DNA of 64,000 bases from Catellatospora methionotrophica (GCF_011297335.1 NZ_JAAOTJ010000005.1:124001-188000), one strand, 5' to 3'. Shown: positions 43,330-51,489, counted from the stretch's first letter. The notes: generated from the letters alone by a model not told the origin. Translations and numbers: made by a program.

Positions 43330-43415
43330 GGGGATGTGGCGGAATGGCAGACGCGCACGGTTCAGGTCCGTGTGTCCGAAAGGACGTGGGGGTTCAACTC
43401 CCCCCATCCCCACCA
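43330..43415 (+). tRNA. tRNA-Leu (CAG)
   Basis: Acceptor GGGGATG/CATCCCC with discriminator A and encoded CCA. The anticodon arm is CACGG-TTCAGGT-CCGTG, anticodon CAG. A long variable arm (TGTCCGAAAGGAC) confirms class II. A tRNA-Leu beside fhaA is also found in mycobacteria. Confidence 0.96.
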
Positions 43416-43423
43416 GCAAGAAG

Positions 43424-43452
43424 AGGTCTCCTCCGGGAGACCTTTTCTTTTT
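43424..43452 (+). terminator. intrinsic terminator after tRNA-Leu
   Basis: Stem AGGTCTCC/GGAGACCT, 4-nt loop, followed by TTTTCTTTTTG. Confidence 0.9.
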
Positions 43453-43737
43453 GTCTCAGGTCTGCATCGGTCGCCGGACTGTCGGGCGTTACACAGCAAG
43501 ATCGCTGATTCCGGTCAGAACCCCCTCACCGCCACCTCACCCCACCGAGAAGATCACAATCTGATCTCGACCCCGAGATCCCCACCGGCCCGGGGACGGC
43601 CCGGCCGCGCGAGGGCGTCGGGCTCGTGGTGACGGTCGCGCTGCGCCGATAGCGGATTCCGGCTGCAACATTCCCGCGTGCCACCGCGTGCCACAGGAAA
43701 GCCGCCGTTCCGGGCGGCCTCGGCCCGGGAGCGTCGC
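43453..43737. other. intergenic region upstream of the ECF sigma gene
   Basis: No convincing ORF or repeat is seen. The last 60 nt must contain the sigma gene's promoter; no clear -35/-10 pair or self-type ECF promoter could be identified by eye. Confidence 0.4.
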
Positions 43738-44232
43738 ATGTCACCACCCACGGGGTTCACCGAGCTCTACGTGGCCCACTTCCCGCGCCTGGCCACCCAG
43801 CTCTACGCCTACCTCGGCGACCACGCCGAGGCGCAGGACCTGACGCAGGAGGCGTTCTGCCGGGCGCTGGACCGCTGGCACCGGATCAGCGCGTACGACG
43901 ATCCGGTCGGCTGGGTGCGACGGGTCGCCTGGAACCTGGCCACCAGCCGGTTGCGGCGGCGCGCCACCGCCCTGCGCTACCTGTCCCGCCAGCGGGAGGA
44001 GCACGTGGCCGGGCCGGAACCGGACCGGGTCGCCCTGGTCGAGGCGCTGGCGAAGCTGCCCGCCAAGCACCGGCTCGCGGTCGTGCAGCATCACCTCGGC
44101 CAGCTGTCCACCGCCGAGATCGCGCAGCAGCAGGGGGTCGCCGAGGGCACCGTGCGGTCCTGGCTGTCGCGCGGCCGGATCGCGCTGGCCGCCCACGTCA
44201 GCGACGTCAGCGAGGAGAGCAGCCGTGCCTGA
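43738..44232 (+). CDS. ECF sigma factor, SigE-like actinobacterial type
   Basis: 164 residues from the ATG after GGGAG (7-nt spacing). Region 2 covers FTELYVAHFPRLATQLYAYLGDHAEAQDLTQEAFCRALDRW (segments shown only for position, about 6-50). Region 4 is LPAKHRLAVVQHHLGQLSTAEIAQQQGVAEGTVRSWLSRGR, with the helix-turn-helix at about 120-150. Such sigma factors direct RNA polymerase to stress-type promoters. The next gene starts inside its last 8 nt and encodes a one-helix membrane protein, its probable regulator. Confidence 0.93.
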   Translation: MSPPTGFTELYVAHFPRLATQLYAYLGDHAEAQDLTQEAFCRALDRWHRISAYDDPVGWVRRVAWNLATSRLRRRATALRYLSRQREEHVAGPEPDRVALVEALAKLPAKHRLAVVQHHLGQLSTAEIAQQQGVAEGTVRSWLSRGRIALAAHVSDVSEESSRA

Positions 44233-45535
44233 GCCGATGGACCAGACCTTCGCCGCCTTCGCCGCGAACACCGTGGGCACGTTCCGGCCCGCGCCGGTCG
44301 AGGCCGTGGCCGTGGCGGTACGCCGCCGACGGCGCACCCGGCGCGGCGTGCTCGCCGCGCTGACCCTGGCCGCGCTCGTCACCCCGCTGACGCTGCTGCA
44401 GCTCGGCGGCCGCGGCGAAGCCCCGCCGCCGGTGATCACCCCGTCGACGCCGGCGGTGCTCAGCCCCGACCCGTCGCCCACACCCGGTCCGTCCCTGACC
44501 GCCGGCTCCTCCCTGGAACGGCGGCAGGTGCAGGTGCCCGGGGTGGCTCCCGGCTACCCGCCGCGCGTGGTGTTCACGGACGCCACGCACGGCTGGGCCC
44601 TGCTGCAACGGTGCGACGGCGACAGCGCCGCCTGCGAACTGGAGGACTGCACCCGCGCCGACAACGCGTGCGCGGGAGTGCTGGCCCGCACCGACGACGC
44701 CGGTCGCACCTGGCGCAGGGTGCCCGGAACGCCTGCTCTCGACGGCAAGGTGATCAGCCAGTACGCCCTCGACGGGCAGACGCTCGCACTCCATCTGGTG
44801 GGCGAGGGGTTCCTGCTGACACGTGACGGCGGGGCGACCTTCACGACGCACCCGCTCTCGGCCCCGCCGCCGGAGGCACTGCTGGCCGTCGCCCGCGAGC
44901 AGGGCCGGGACGGCTACGCGGTGCTGTGTCCGGGAGCACGCGGGTTCGAGGACGGCGCGAGCGGCCGTACATGCGCCAGGGAACAGCTCGTCAGGATCGG
45001 TTCGGGCCCGGTGCGCCCGCAGCCCGGGCTCGGCGGCAGCGACCAGCCGTCCGTGGTCCGCCGGGGCGCGGACGGGCGGCTGTGGCTGCTCACCTCCCTC
45101 GACTTCGAGCGGGACCGGGTCGGTATCCAGGTCAGCACCGACGACGCCCGCACCTGGCAGCAGGTCCCCACCCCGCCCTCGGCGGTGCTGGACGGGCTGC
45201 TGCTGTCGCCCGACGGCAGGACGGTCGGGATCATCGGGCCCGGCGGGGTCCTGTGGCGGTTGGCGGGCGACCGCTGGACCCCGCTGCCCGGCCTGCCCGC
45301 CGAGGCCTTCCCGCACCTGGTCGCGGCGCTCGACGGCGGCGACCTGATCGCCGCCGACCCCCGGGGCGTCTGGCGGGTACGCGGCGACAGGACCACCCTG
45401 CTGCCCGGCCTGAGCCCGATGGACAGCCTGCGGCTGCTCCCCGACGGCACCCTGCTCGGCTACGGCGCGGACGCGGTCTGGCTGAGCCCGGACCCCGGCG
45501 AGGAGGTGAACCGGCGCTGGGCGGTGATCACCTAG
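44225..45535 (+). CDS. membrane-anchored BNR/sialidase-type propeller protein, possible anti-sigma partner
   Basis: 436 residues, GTG start overlapping the sigma gene. The first 38 residues are cytoplasmic and basic (VAVAVRRRRRTRRG), then one membrane helix (VLAALTLAALVTPLTLLQLGG). The outer part after a Pro/Ser linker resembles a six-bladed propeller, with BNR-like Asp-box phrases such as TDDAGRTWRRV, TRDGGATFTTH and STDDARTWQQV. Four clustered cysteines lie near residues 135-155. There is no typical zinc-binding anti-sigma domain, so any inhibition would rely on the short inner tail. A sensor role is inferred from position and topology. Confidence 0.75.
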   Translation: MPEPMDQTFAAFAANTVGTFRPAPVEAVAVAVRRRRRTRRGVLAALTLAALVTPLTLLQLGGRGEAPPPVITPSTPAVLSPDPSPTPGPSLTAGSSLERRQVQVPGVAPGYPPRVVFTDATHGWALLQRCDGDSAACELEDCTRADNACAGVLARTDDAGRTWRRVPGTPALDGKVISQYALDGQTLALHLVGEGFLLTRDGGATFTTHPLSAPPPEALLAVAREQGRDGYAVLCPGARGFEDGASGRTCAREQLVRIGSGPVRPQPGLGGSDQPSVVRRGADGRLWLLTSLDFERDRVGIQVSTDDARTWQQVPTPPSAVLDGLLLSPDGRTVGIIGPGGVLWRLAGDRWTPLPGLPAEAFPHLVAALDGGDLIAADPRGVWRVRGDRTTLLPGLSPMDSLRLLPDGTLLGYGADAVWLSPDPGEEVNRRWAVIT

Positions 45536-45631
45536 GCACCGCCGCACCGGCTGACGGGTAGCCACGCGGCGTAACGGGCCAGGTAAGCTCTCCGCTGGTC
45601 GCGTTCGTCGATTGGTTACAGGGAGTGTCTG

Positions 45632-46696
45632 GTGAGTGTCGCGTTGGTGACCGGTTCGGCCGGTCTGATCGGTTCCGAGGCAGCCCGCCACTTCGCCGGC
45701 CTGGGTATGCACGTCGTCGGGCTCGACAACGACATGCGCAAGTACTTCTTCGGCGAGGACGGCTCGACCGCCTGGAGCCTGGTGAACCTCACCAGCAAGC
45801 TCGGCGACTCGTACACGCACTACGACGTCGACATCCGCGACCGCGACGTGCTCAAGAAGATCTTCGAGCGGTACGGCCGGGACATCTCGCTCGTGATCCA
45901 CACCGCGGCCCAGCCCAGCCACGACTGGGCGGCCAAGGAGCCGTTCACCGACTTCGACGTCAACGCCGTCGGCACCCTGAACGTGCTGGAGTACACCCGC
46001 CAGCACTCCCCCGACGCGGCCTTCATCTTCTGCTCGACGAACAAGGTCTACGGCGACACCCCGAACCGACTGCCGCTGATCGAGCAGGAGACCCGGTACG
46101 AGATCGCCGAGGACCACCAGTTCGCCGACGGCATCACCGAAGAGATGACGATCGACAACAGCATGCACTCGATCTTCGGCGTCTCCAAGGTCGCCGCGGA
46201 CGTGGCGGTGCAGGAGTACGGCCGCTACTTCGGCATGAAGACCGCCTCCTTCCGCGGCGGCACCCTGACCGGCCCCGCCCACTCCGCCGCCGAACTGCAC
46301 GGCTTCCTGGCGTACCTGATGCGCTGCGTGATGGAGGGCCGGACCTACAACCTGTTCGGCTACAAGGGCAAGATGGTCCGCGACGCGATCCACTCGCACG
46401 ACGTGCTCACCGCGTTCGAGGCGTTCTACCGCAACCCGCGCTCCGGCGAGGTCTACAACCTCGGCGGCGGCCGCTTCTCGAACACCTCCCACCTGGAGGC
46501 CTTCGCCGTCGCCGAGAAGATCGCGGGCAAGGAAGCCAAGGTCAACTACGTGGAGCAGGCCCGCATGGGCGACCACCAGTGGTACGTCAGCGACATGGCC
46601 AAGTTCCAGGCGCACTACCCGGACTGGCGGATGACCTACGACGTGCCCGCTATCCTCAACGAGATCTACGAGGCCAACGCCGACAAGTGGATGTGA
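45632..46696 (+). CDS. NAD-dependent epimerase/dehydratase, CDP-paratose 2-epimerase-like
   Basis: 354 residues. The Rossmann motif at the N-terminus is [12 protein letters not shown]. The catalytic region lies in [15 protein letters not shown] and a Ser-x-x-K-type phrase ([15 protein letters not shown]) replaces the usual YxxxK. The order and phrases ([28 protein letters not shown]) are those of the CDP-paratose/tyvelose 2-epimerase group. The substrate here is not necessarily a CDP-sugar. The gene is followed after 32 nt by a WecG/TagA-type transferase, so both may build one glycan. Confidence 0.85.
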   Translation: MSVALVTGSAGLIGSEAARHFAGLGMHVVGLDNDMRKYFFGEDGSTAWSLVNLTSKLGDSYTHYDVDIRDRDVLKKIFERYGRDISLVIHTAAQPSHDWAAKEPFTDFDVNAVGTLNVLEYTRQHSPDAAFIFCSTNKVYGDTPNRLPLIEQETRYEIAEDHQFADGITEEMTIDNSMHSIFGVSKVAADVAVQEYGRYFGMKTASFRGGTLTGPAHSAAELHGFLAYLMRCVMEGRTYNLFGYKGKMVRDAIHSHDVLTAFEAFYRNPRSGEVYNLGGGRFSNTSHLEAFAVAEKIAGKEAKVNYVEQARMGDHQWYVSDMAKFQAHYPDWRMTYDVPAILNEIYEANADKWM

Positions 46697-46728
46697 CCCC
46701 CATCGGCGCGCGATCCCCGAGGAACGTC

Positions 46729-47547
46729 ATGACGACGACGCTGAACAGCGGCAGCAAGCGCAACGTGCTCGGCGTCCTCGTCGACGCCACCGACTACGCC
46801 GACGCCACCGAACGGATCATCCGCGCGGCGACCGACGGGCGGCCGTACGCGGTCACCGCGCTCGCGGTGCACGGCGTGATGGAGGGCGTCGCCGATGGCA
46901 CGCTCGGCGCGCAGCTCAACAGCTTCGACCTGATCACCCCCGACGGTCAGCCGGTGCGCTGGGCGCTCAACCTGCTGCACGGCGCGGGCCTGCGCGACCG
47001 GGTGTACGGCCCGGAGCTCACCCTGCGGGTGCTGGGCCGCGCCGCCGAGCAGGGCCTGCCGGTGTACCTCTACGGCTCCACCCAGCCCGTGCTGGACCTG
47101 CTGATCCCGGCGCTGATCGCGAAGTACCCGGCGCTGAAGATCGCCGGGAGCGAGCCGTCGAAGTTCCGTGGCGTCGAGCCCGGCGAGCCCGAGCAGATCG
47201 CGGCGCGCATCGCCGACTCCGGCGCGCGGCTGGTGCTGGTCGGCCTCGGCTGCCCGCGCCAGGAGAAGTTCGCCTACGCGATGCGGCCGTACCTGGAGAT
47301 GCCGCTGCTGGCGGTCGGGGCGGCGTTCGACTACCACGCCGGTGGGCTACGCAAGCCGCCCGCGTGGATGCAGCGCCACGCCCTGGAGTGGCTGTGGCGG
47401 CTGGGCCTGGAGCCCAAGCGCCTGTGGCGCCGCTACCTGATCCTCAACCCGAAGTACCTGGCCCGCCTCACCGCCCAGAAGACCCGCCTCTGGCGCGCCA
47501 CCCCGACGACCCCGGCCACCGACTCCCCGTCGTCCTTCGCCGTCTGA
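46729..47547 (+). CDS. WecG/TagA/CpsF family glycosyltransferase
   Basis: 272 residues from an ATG with GAGGAA 5 nt upstream. The family core is present: LITPDGQPVRWALNLL, YLYGSTQPVLDLL, LVLVGLGCPRQEKFAY and AVGAAFDYHAGGLRKPP with the WMQRHALEWLWRL helix. Members transfer ManNAc-type or glucuronic sugars to lipid-linked acceptors in teichoic acid or capsule synthesis. The C-terminal tail (about 40 residues) is basic and may bind the membrane, as in TagA. Probably co-transcribed with the epimerase gene. The fourth CTTAAAG element follows its 3' end. Confidence 0.9.
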   Translation: MTTTLNSGSKRNVLGVLVDATDYADATERIIRAATDGRPYAVTALAVHGVMEGVADGTLGAQLNSFDLITPDGQPVRWALNLLHGAGLRDRVYGPELTLRVLGRAAEQGLPVYLYGSTQPVLDLLIPALIAKYPALKIAGSEPSKFRGVEPGEPEQIAARIADSGARLVLVGLGCPRQEKFAYAMRPYLEMPLLAVGAAFDYHAGGLRKPPAWMQRHALEWLWRLGLEPKRLWRRYLILNPKYLARLTAQKTRLWRATPTTPATDSPSSFAV

Positions 47548-47625
47548 CACCCACCCGCCCTCCGAACCTCCCACCAGCCCAGCCCAGCCGGCCGGGCGGC
47601 CGGGCGGCCGGGCCTCCCCACCTGC

Positions 47626-47688
47626 CGCAACTCTTAAAGAGTCGCGGCTTCGGGGGGAGGCCGATGCCGCGACTCTTTAAGAGTTGCG
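47626..47688. repeat. CTTAAAG palindromic element, copy 4
   Basis: Perfect 23-bp inverted repeat, arms 47626-47648 and 47666-47688, extended by four more pairs after one mismatch. It sits between the converging WecG-type gene and the 112-aa gene, 78 nt and 46 nt from the stops. The right flank has GGGGTGGGGGTGGGGGTGGG, a clear G-quadruplex motif. Confidence 0.92.
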
Positions 47689-47734
47689 CGGGGTGGGGGT
47701 GGGGGTGGGGCGTGGTCGTGGCGGGCTGGGGGGG

Positions 47735-48073
47735 TTAGCGGCGGAGGTAGACGAGGTCTAGGACGGAGCGGGTGGCGTCGAACCAGCGCTCGAGCCATTC
47801 GGGGGTGGGAGGGCTGTTGCGGGGTGGGAGTTCGAGGAGGAGGCCGCGCAGGAGCGGGTGGTCGACCAGGTTGGACTCGGCGGGCATGTCGAGCCAGCTC
47901 GACGGGGTGAAGGACTGCTCGTTGAACCGGTCCAGGCCGAGCGCCTGCAGCGGCCCGCCGCCCGGCTCCAGCAGCGTGTCACCCGGCAGGTGGGCCCGCT
48001 CGGAATCGCGCAGGCCACGCTCGCGCGGAGCGGGGTTGGCGTTCTGGCTGGGCACGTGTTCAGGCATCGTCAT
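47735..48073 (-). CDS. hypothetical protein, 112 aa
   Basis: Starts MTMPEHVPSQNANPAPRERG; an ATG 6 nt downstream is an alternative. It is soluble, Pro/Leu-rich and without a signal peptide. The phrase GPLQALGLDRFNEQSFTPSSW and the C-terminal WLERWFDATRSVLDLVYLRR look like conserved segments, but I do not recognise the family. Its codon use is that of the surrounding genes. The gene is divergent from the 257-aa gene, with about 166 nt between starts. Confidence 0.7.
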   Translation of the reverse strand: MTMPEHVPSQNANPAPRERGLRDSERAHLPGDTLLEPGGGPLQALGLDRFNEQSFTPSSWLDMPAESNLVDHPLLRGLLLELPPRNSPPTPEWLERWFDATRSVLDLVYLRR

Positions 48074-48239
48074 CTTCGTCCTACCCGGTCGGCGAGTTTC
48101 GCGGTGTGGTGGGGCGCCGTCTGATACAACGACCGCGACGGAATGCAGGCGACGGTCTACCCGCGATCGTCACTGCATGTGTTGCTTGCGTGACTAAGCG
48201 CAAGCTAACTAGTTGTGCTTCGTGTGCGGGGGAACCACC

Positions 48240-49013
48240 ATGGCCGCTGAACCAGCGTCCACACCATTGCCATCTCAGGTCACGCCGGCGCAGCTCATCG
48301 GCGAGATCAGCCGGCTCGTACGGCAACTGCCCTGTCCGCACTGCGGTCAGGACGACGCCGGCTCCTCGCGCGCCCACTATCAGGCGCTGGTCCCGGCAGC
48401 CCGGGAACCTTACGACGACGTCGCGCCGCTCGACCCGCTGGACGAGATCGGCGACGAGGAACGCTGGCTGTGGCGGCTGGTCGAGGAGGCCGAGCGCGCC
48501 GCCGAGGCCGCGCCGCCCGGTCCGGACCCACGGCAGGTCGCCCTCGCCGAGCAGCGCTGCCAGGAGGCGTACGAGGCCGAGCAGAAGGTCCAGACGCGCA
48601 TCCACGCGACGATCACCGCGCTCGCCCAGCCGTCGTCGTGGCTGCGGCCCCGGCACCGGGCAGCGCTCGCCCGGCACCTGCGCGAAGACCGGGCCGCCGC
48701 GGTGCTCACCGCGATCCAGCGCGGCCGCATCGAGGAGATCCGTGGGCGGCTGCGTGCCGTGGCCCATCGCCGGGCCGACTACCTGGAGGCGAATCGGACC
48801 ACGCTGGAGGCCGGGCGCAACGCGCGGGTGGAGCTGACCAGGGTGCTCGACGACCTGATCGACCGGTACGCCCGGATGGCGCAGCCGCCCGCCTGGTTCA
48901 AGTTCGGGCTGGACTATCCGCCGGAGCCCGGCACCCGCCGCGAGTGGCTGCAGCATGCCCGGGAGACGATGATCGAGCGGCGGCGGGCGAACCTGCACCG
49001 GGTGCTGCTGTGA
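48240..49013 (+). CDS. hypothetical helical protein with CPHC motif, 257 aa
   Basis: The ATG at 48240 follows GGGGGA at 6-nt spacing; TTG and GTG starts further upstream (48213, 48222) would add a second Cys pair (CFVC). The product has RQLPCPHCGQDD near residue 32, followed by mainly charged helices with many Arg, Glu and Ala, suggesting a coiled-coil or helical-bundle protein. No catalytic motif is recognised. The lone CPHC could bind metal only together with another site. A terminator hairpin directly follows the stop. Confidence 0.7.
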   Translation: MAAEPASTPLPSQVTPAQLIGEISRLVRQLPCPHCGQDDAGSSRAHYQALVPAAREPYDDVAPLDPLDEIGDEERWLWRLVEEAERAAEAAPPGPDPRQVALAEQRCQEAYEAEQKVQTRIHATITALAQPSSWLRPRHRAALARHLREDRAAAVLTAIQRGRIEEIRGRLRAVAHRRADYLEANRTTLEAGRNARVELTRVLDDLIDRYARMAQPPAWFKFGLDYPPEPGTRREWLQHARETMIERRRANLHRVLL

Positions 49014-49018
49014 ACGAA

Positions 49019-49057
49019 GGACCCCCTTCAGGCCACGGGTGGCACGGAAGGGGGTCC
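49019..49057 (+). terminator. hairpin terminator
   Basis: Perfect 11-bp inverted repeat (GGACCCCCTTC and its complement) with a 17-nt loop, 5 nt after the stop of the 257-aa gene. Confidence 0.75.
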
Positions 49058-49102
49058 CCGCGTAAGAGTGAGCCAGTACCGTCGTCGGGTGCGGGGGTCG
49101 AC

Positions 49103-49327
49103 CTAGAGATCGAACTCCCCGTCCTTGGCACCCTCCACAAAGGCGTCCCACTCGTCCGGCGTGAAGATCAGTGCCGGCCCGGTCGGGTTCTTGGAGTCGC
49201 GCAGCGCGATAGCACCACCAACGAATGCGACTTCAACACAGTTGTCGCAGTTCGGCCCACTCCGCGTGCTCTTGTACCAACGCGCTTCACTCAGATCGAC
49301 TCGAAACCCCTTGGTCTCGATTTCCAT
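49103..49327 (-). CDS. DUF397 protein
   Basis: 74 residues. RWYKSTRSGPNCDNCVEVAFVGGAIALRDSKNP is the DUF397 hallmark, W-x-K-S-x-x-S-x-x-x-x-x-C-V-E-V. These small proteins pair with XRE regulators across filamentous actinomycetes, and affect development and antibiotic control in Streptomyces. Its ATG lies 37 nt inside the end of the XRE gene, giving overlap and coupling. It probably acts as an antagonist of that regulator. Confidence 0.93.
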   Translation of the reverse strand: MEIETKGFRVDLSEARWYKSTRSGPNCDNCVEVAFVGGAIALRDSKNPTGPALIFTPDEWDAFVEGAKDGEFDL

Positions 49328-50178
49328 AGTGGCTCCTCCGCCAGTTGTGCGATCAGCTCGGCGGACTCCTCGGCGCTCAACGCAGCCCCTCGGATGTTCT
49401 CGAAGATCTTCGTGTACTTCACCAGCTCGTCGTTCTTCTCCAGGAATAGTCCCCCGGTCGCATTCTCCGCGTAAACGACATCTGAATCTCCCGCTTCGGG
49501 AAACTCCAGGATGGCGAAAGTACCGTCCATACCGGCGTGTGGACCTGCCTCGAACGGCAACACCTGCAAGGTCACGTTAGGCCACGAGGTTGCTTCGGCC
49601 AGTAGTCGAAGCTGGTCTCGCATGACCCTGTCGCCGCCCACGGGCCGGCTCACCACCGACTCATCGAGCACCACCTGAAAGCTGATCGCATCGTCTTGTC
49701 GCGTGAGCAACGATTGGCGGGCTATCCGGACACGGACACGATTCATGATCGCTTCTTCGTCCCAGTCCGGCCAGGCGCCGCGAATCATCGCCTCGGCATA
49801 TTCTGCCGACTGCAGCAGGCCGGGGACAACCTGCTGTTCGTACGCGCGGATGGAACTGGCCGCGGCCTCCAGCCCTACATAGGCGCCCACCAGGACGCTG
49901 CTGTACGGATGCCACCAGCCCTTCTGCCTCGCCTCCTTGGCGATCTCCACGAGCACGTCGACCTCGTCGGTCGGCGTGTTGTAGATGGTCAGCATGTCAC
50001 GGACGTCGCGACTCGTGACCGAGCTGTGCCCGGTCTCGATTCGCGAGATCTTGGACTGTGAGCACTCCATCCTCTCGGCGACGAACTCCAGCGTGATGCC
50101 GGCATGTTCGCGCCGCTTGCGCAGTTCGGCACCGAGTCTTCTTCGGCGCACGGTCGGGCTCTGTCGGGTTGTTGTCAC
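49291..50178 (-). CDS. XRE-family regulator with DUF5753 domain
   Basis: 295 residues from a GTG with GGAGG 7 nt upstream. The helix-turn-helix is at about residues 12-70 (GAELRKRREHAGITLEFVAERMECSQSKISRIE in two pieces). The rest is DUF5753, with YEQQVVPGLLQSAEYAEAMI, RQSLLTRQDD and QVLPFEAGPHAGMDGTFAILEF as family phrases. It pairs with the DUF397 gene that overlaps it. The 384-nt region upstream, shared with the 50563 gene, contains repeated AACTTGCAT sites that may be its targets. Confidence 0.92.
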   Translation of the reverse strand: MTTTRQSPTVRRRRLGAELRKRREHAGITLEFVAERMECSQSKISRIETGHSSVTSRDVRDMLTIYNTPTDEVDVLVEIAKEARQKGWWHPYSSVLVGAYVGLEAAASSIRAYEQQVVPGLLQSAEYAEAMIRGAWPDWDEEAIMNRVRVRIARQSLLTRQDDAISFQVVLDESVVSRPVGGDRVMRDQLRLLAEATSWPNVTLQVLPFEAGPHAGMDGTFAILEFPEAGDSDVVYAENATGGLFLEKNDELVKYTKIFENIRGAALSAEESAELIAQLAEEPLWKSRPRGFESI

Positions 50179-50237
50179 GGCGCACCTCCGCGACGCACGT
50201 CGGCGGAGGCACGTTTGTCGGTGCCCCCGCCCGATGG

Positions 50238-50246
50238 AACTTGCAT
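50238..50246. promoter_or_regulatory. AACTTGCAT site, copy 1
   Basis: The 9-mer AACTTGCAT recurs 153 bp downstream in the same intergenic region (50179-50562). This copy lies 60 nt upstream of the XRE gene's GTG. Confidence 0.4.
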
Positions 50247-50383
50247 ATGTCGTGTTGCGAGTCTGCTCCGACGATCGGCGAATCTTCAACCGGCCGAACG
50301 CACAGAGGGTGCGACTCGGCATCGCCGGGCAGACCGACACCAGCTTGTCACATACCGGACGAAGGACACCAGAGCGCATACGC

Positions 50384-50409
50384 AGTTTGCAACTTGCATT
50401 CAGCAAACT
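50384..50409. promoter_or_regulatory. inverted repeat AGTTTGC-N12-GCAAACT around AACTTGCAT copy 2
   Basis: AGTTTGC (50384-50390) and GCAAACT (50403-50409) flank the second AACTTGCAT (50391-50399). This gives a symmetrical, AT-rich site in a GC-rich genome, in the middle of the XRE/50563 gene divergent promoter. Nothing else with clear structure is seen in this gap. Confidence 0.5.
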
Positions 50410-50562
50410 CTTGCGGCACAGTGTCTGTTATGGCCGCCGCTGTGCTGATCTTCCGTTTTCATGATCACACAGGGTGGGGGGAGCTTCACCTCTAGCGTTC
50501 AACGAGCGACTCCCGATTTCGTGTTGTCCAGATCGCACCGGTACGAGAGAGCAGGAGAAAAG

Positions 50563-50877
50563 GTGACTCCCCAAGCCGGCGACATCCTCCACGTCACTCG
50601 CGAAGCCAGCGTTCAGTTCCTCCGCCCGATGATGTTCCGGGTGATCCGCGTGCACGACTGGCCGACGTACGAGGGCTGGGTCTGGCTCGACGGTTACCAG
50701 CTCAACGCCGCCGGTGACGCGGTGGAACGCCGCTCGATCTTCGTACAGCGCGCCGGCCTGCGCATCGTGCCCGACAACAGCGCCTCGGCCCGCGCCCGCA
50801 CGGCGCCCGGCCGCACCGGACAGCGCCCCGCGCTGAGCCGCCCGCACCTGCGCCCCGCGACCGCGGGCGCCCGCTGA
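50563..50877 (+). CDS. hypothetical protein, 104 aa, divergent from the XRE-DUF397 pair
   Basis: The GTG follows GCAGGAG at 5-nt spacing. The first 70 residues form a compact beta-rich domain (VTPQAGDILHVTREASVQFL; IRVHDWPTYEGWVWLDGYQL), resembling a small barrel. The C-terminal 35 residues are basic and Pro/Arg-rich. I do not recognise the family, but the region looks well conserved in type. Position suggests it is a target or third part of the XRE-DUF397 module. Confidence 0.7.
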   Translation: MTPQAGDILHVTREASVQFLRPMMFRVIRVHDWPTYEGWVWLDGYQLNAAGDAVERRSIFVQRAGLRIVPDNSASARARTAPGRTGQRPALSRPHLRPATAGAR

Positions 50878-51114
50878 GGATTTCTCGCGATCGGCCTCCG
50901 GCCTGGCCGTACCGGCTCTACGCTCGAATGACCCTGTTTGAACGACGGTGGCGACTCACGCGGCCGACTGCGGTCCGCAGACAGCCCCGGCGAGTCGCCG
51001 TCGTCGCGGAACATGGCTCGTCCCGGCGCGCCGCCGCTCTCGCGGCGCGCCAACGGACTCCCCACGTTCCGGCCCTCGCGTGGCACGGCACCCGCTCACC
51101 CGGGGGACGGCGCC

Positions 51115-51438
51115 ATGGACATTCGAACGATCGCTTCTGGGCGTGAGCCCAGGGCGACCATTCCACATCGGTCCCACCGGCTCGCCGCACTGTGTGGTGC
51201 GGCGCTGGCAGCGGCGTTGTTCACGCCGGTGCCGGCGACGGCAGGGACGGACGAGGTGCGCGCCGCGACGGTCGCGGACGCGTCCAGCGCGCGGCAGGCA
51301 CCGGTGCCTGTCGCGGTCAAAACGCACGCCGTGCCACCGGAGCTGCTGGCACCTTCGCTCATCTCCACCGGCATGATCGGCATCGGTCTCGCCCTGGGCG
51401 GGATCGTCATCGTCACCCACCGGCGCCGCCAGTGGTGA
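51115..51438 (+). CDS. small secreted protein with LISTG sorting-like C-terminus
   Basis: 107 residues. A signal peptide covers about residues 15-43 (LAALCGAALAAALFTPVPATA). A short Ala/Val-rich outer part follows. The C-terminus reads LISTG (82-86), a 14-residue hydrophobic stretch and THRRRQW. This is the layout of a sortase signal, although class E enzymes prefer LAxTG. Without sorting it would be a one-helix membrane protein. GGGGGA precedes the ATG. Confidence 0.7.
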   Translation: MDIRTIASGREPRATIPHRSHRLAALCGAALAAALFTPVPATAGTDEVRAATVADASSARQAPVPVAVKTHAVPPELLAPSLISTGMIGIGLALGGIVIVTHRRRQW

Positions 51439-51458
51439 CGGCCTCCTGCCGCACAGAA

Positions 51459-51489
51459 CGCGCCCATGCCGTACGACGGCATGGGCGCG
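51459..51489. terminator. terminator between converging genes
   Basis: Perfect 13-bp stem CGCGCCCATGCCG/CGGCATGGGCGCG with a 5-nt loop. Confidence 0.85.

Noticed and set aside
45625-46690. Extension of the WecG-type frame through the epimerase gene
   Set aside because: The other frame there encodes the epimerase; a ribosome-binding site and ATG at 46729 give the normal WecG length.
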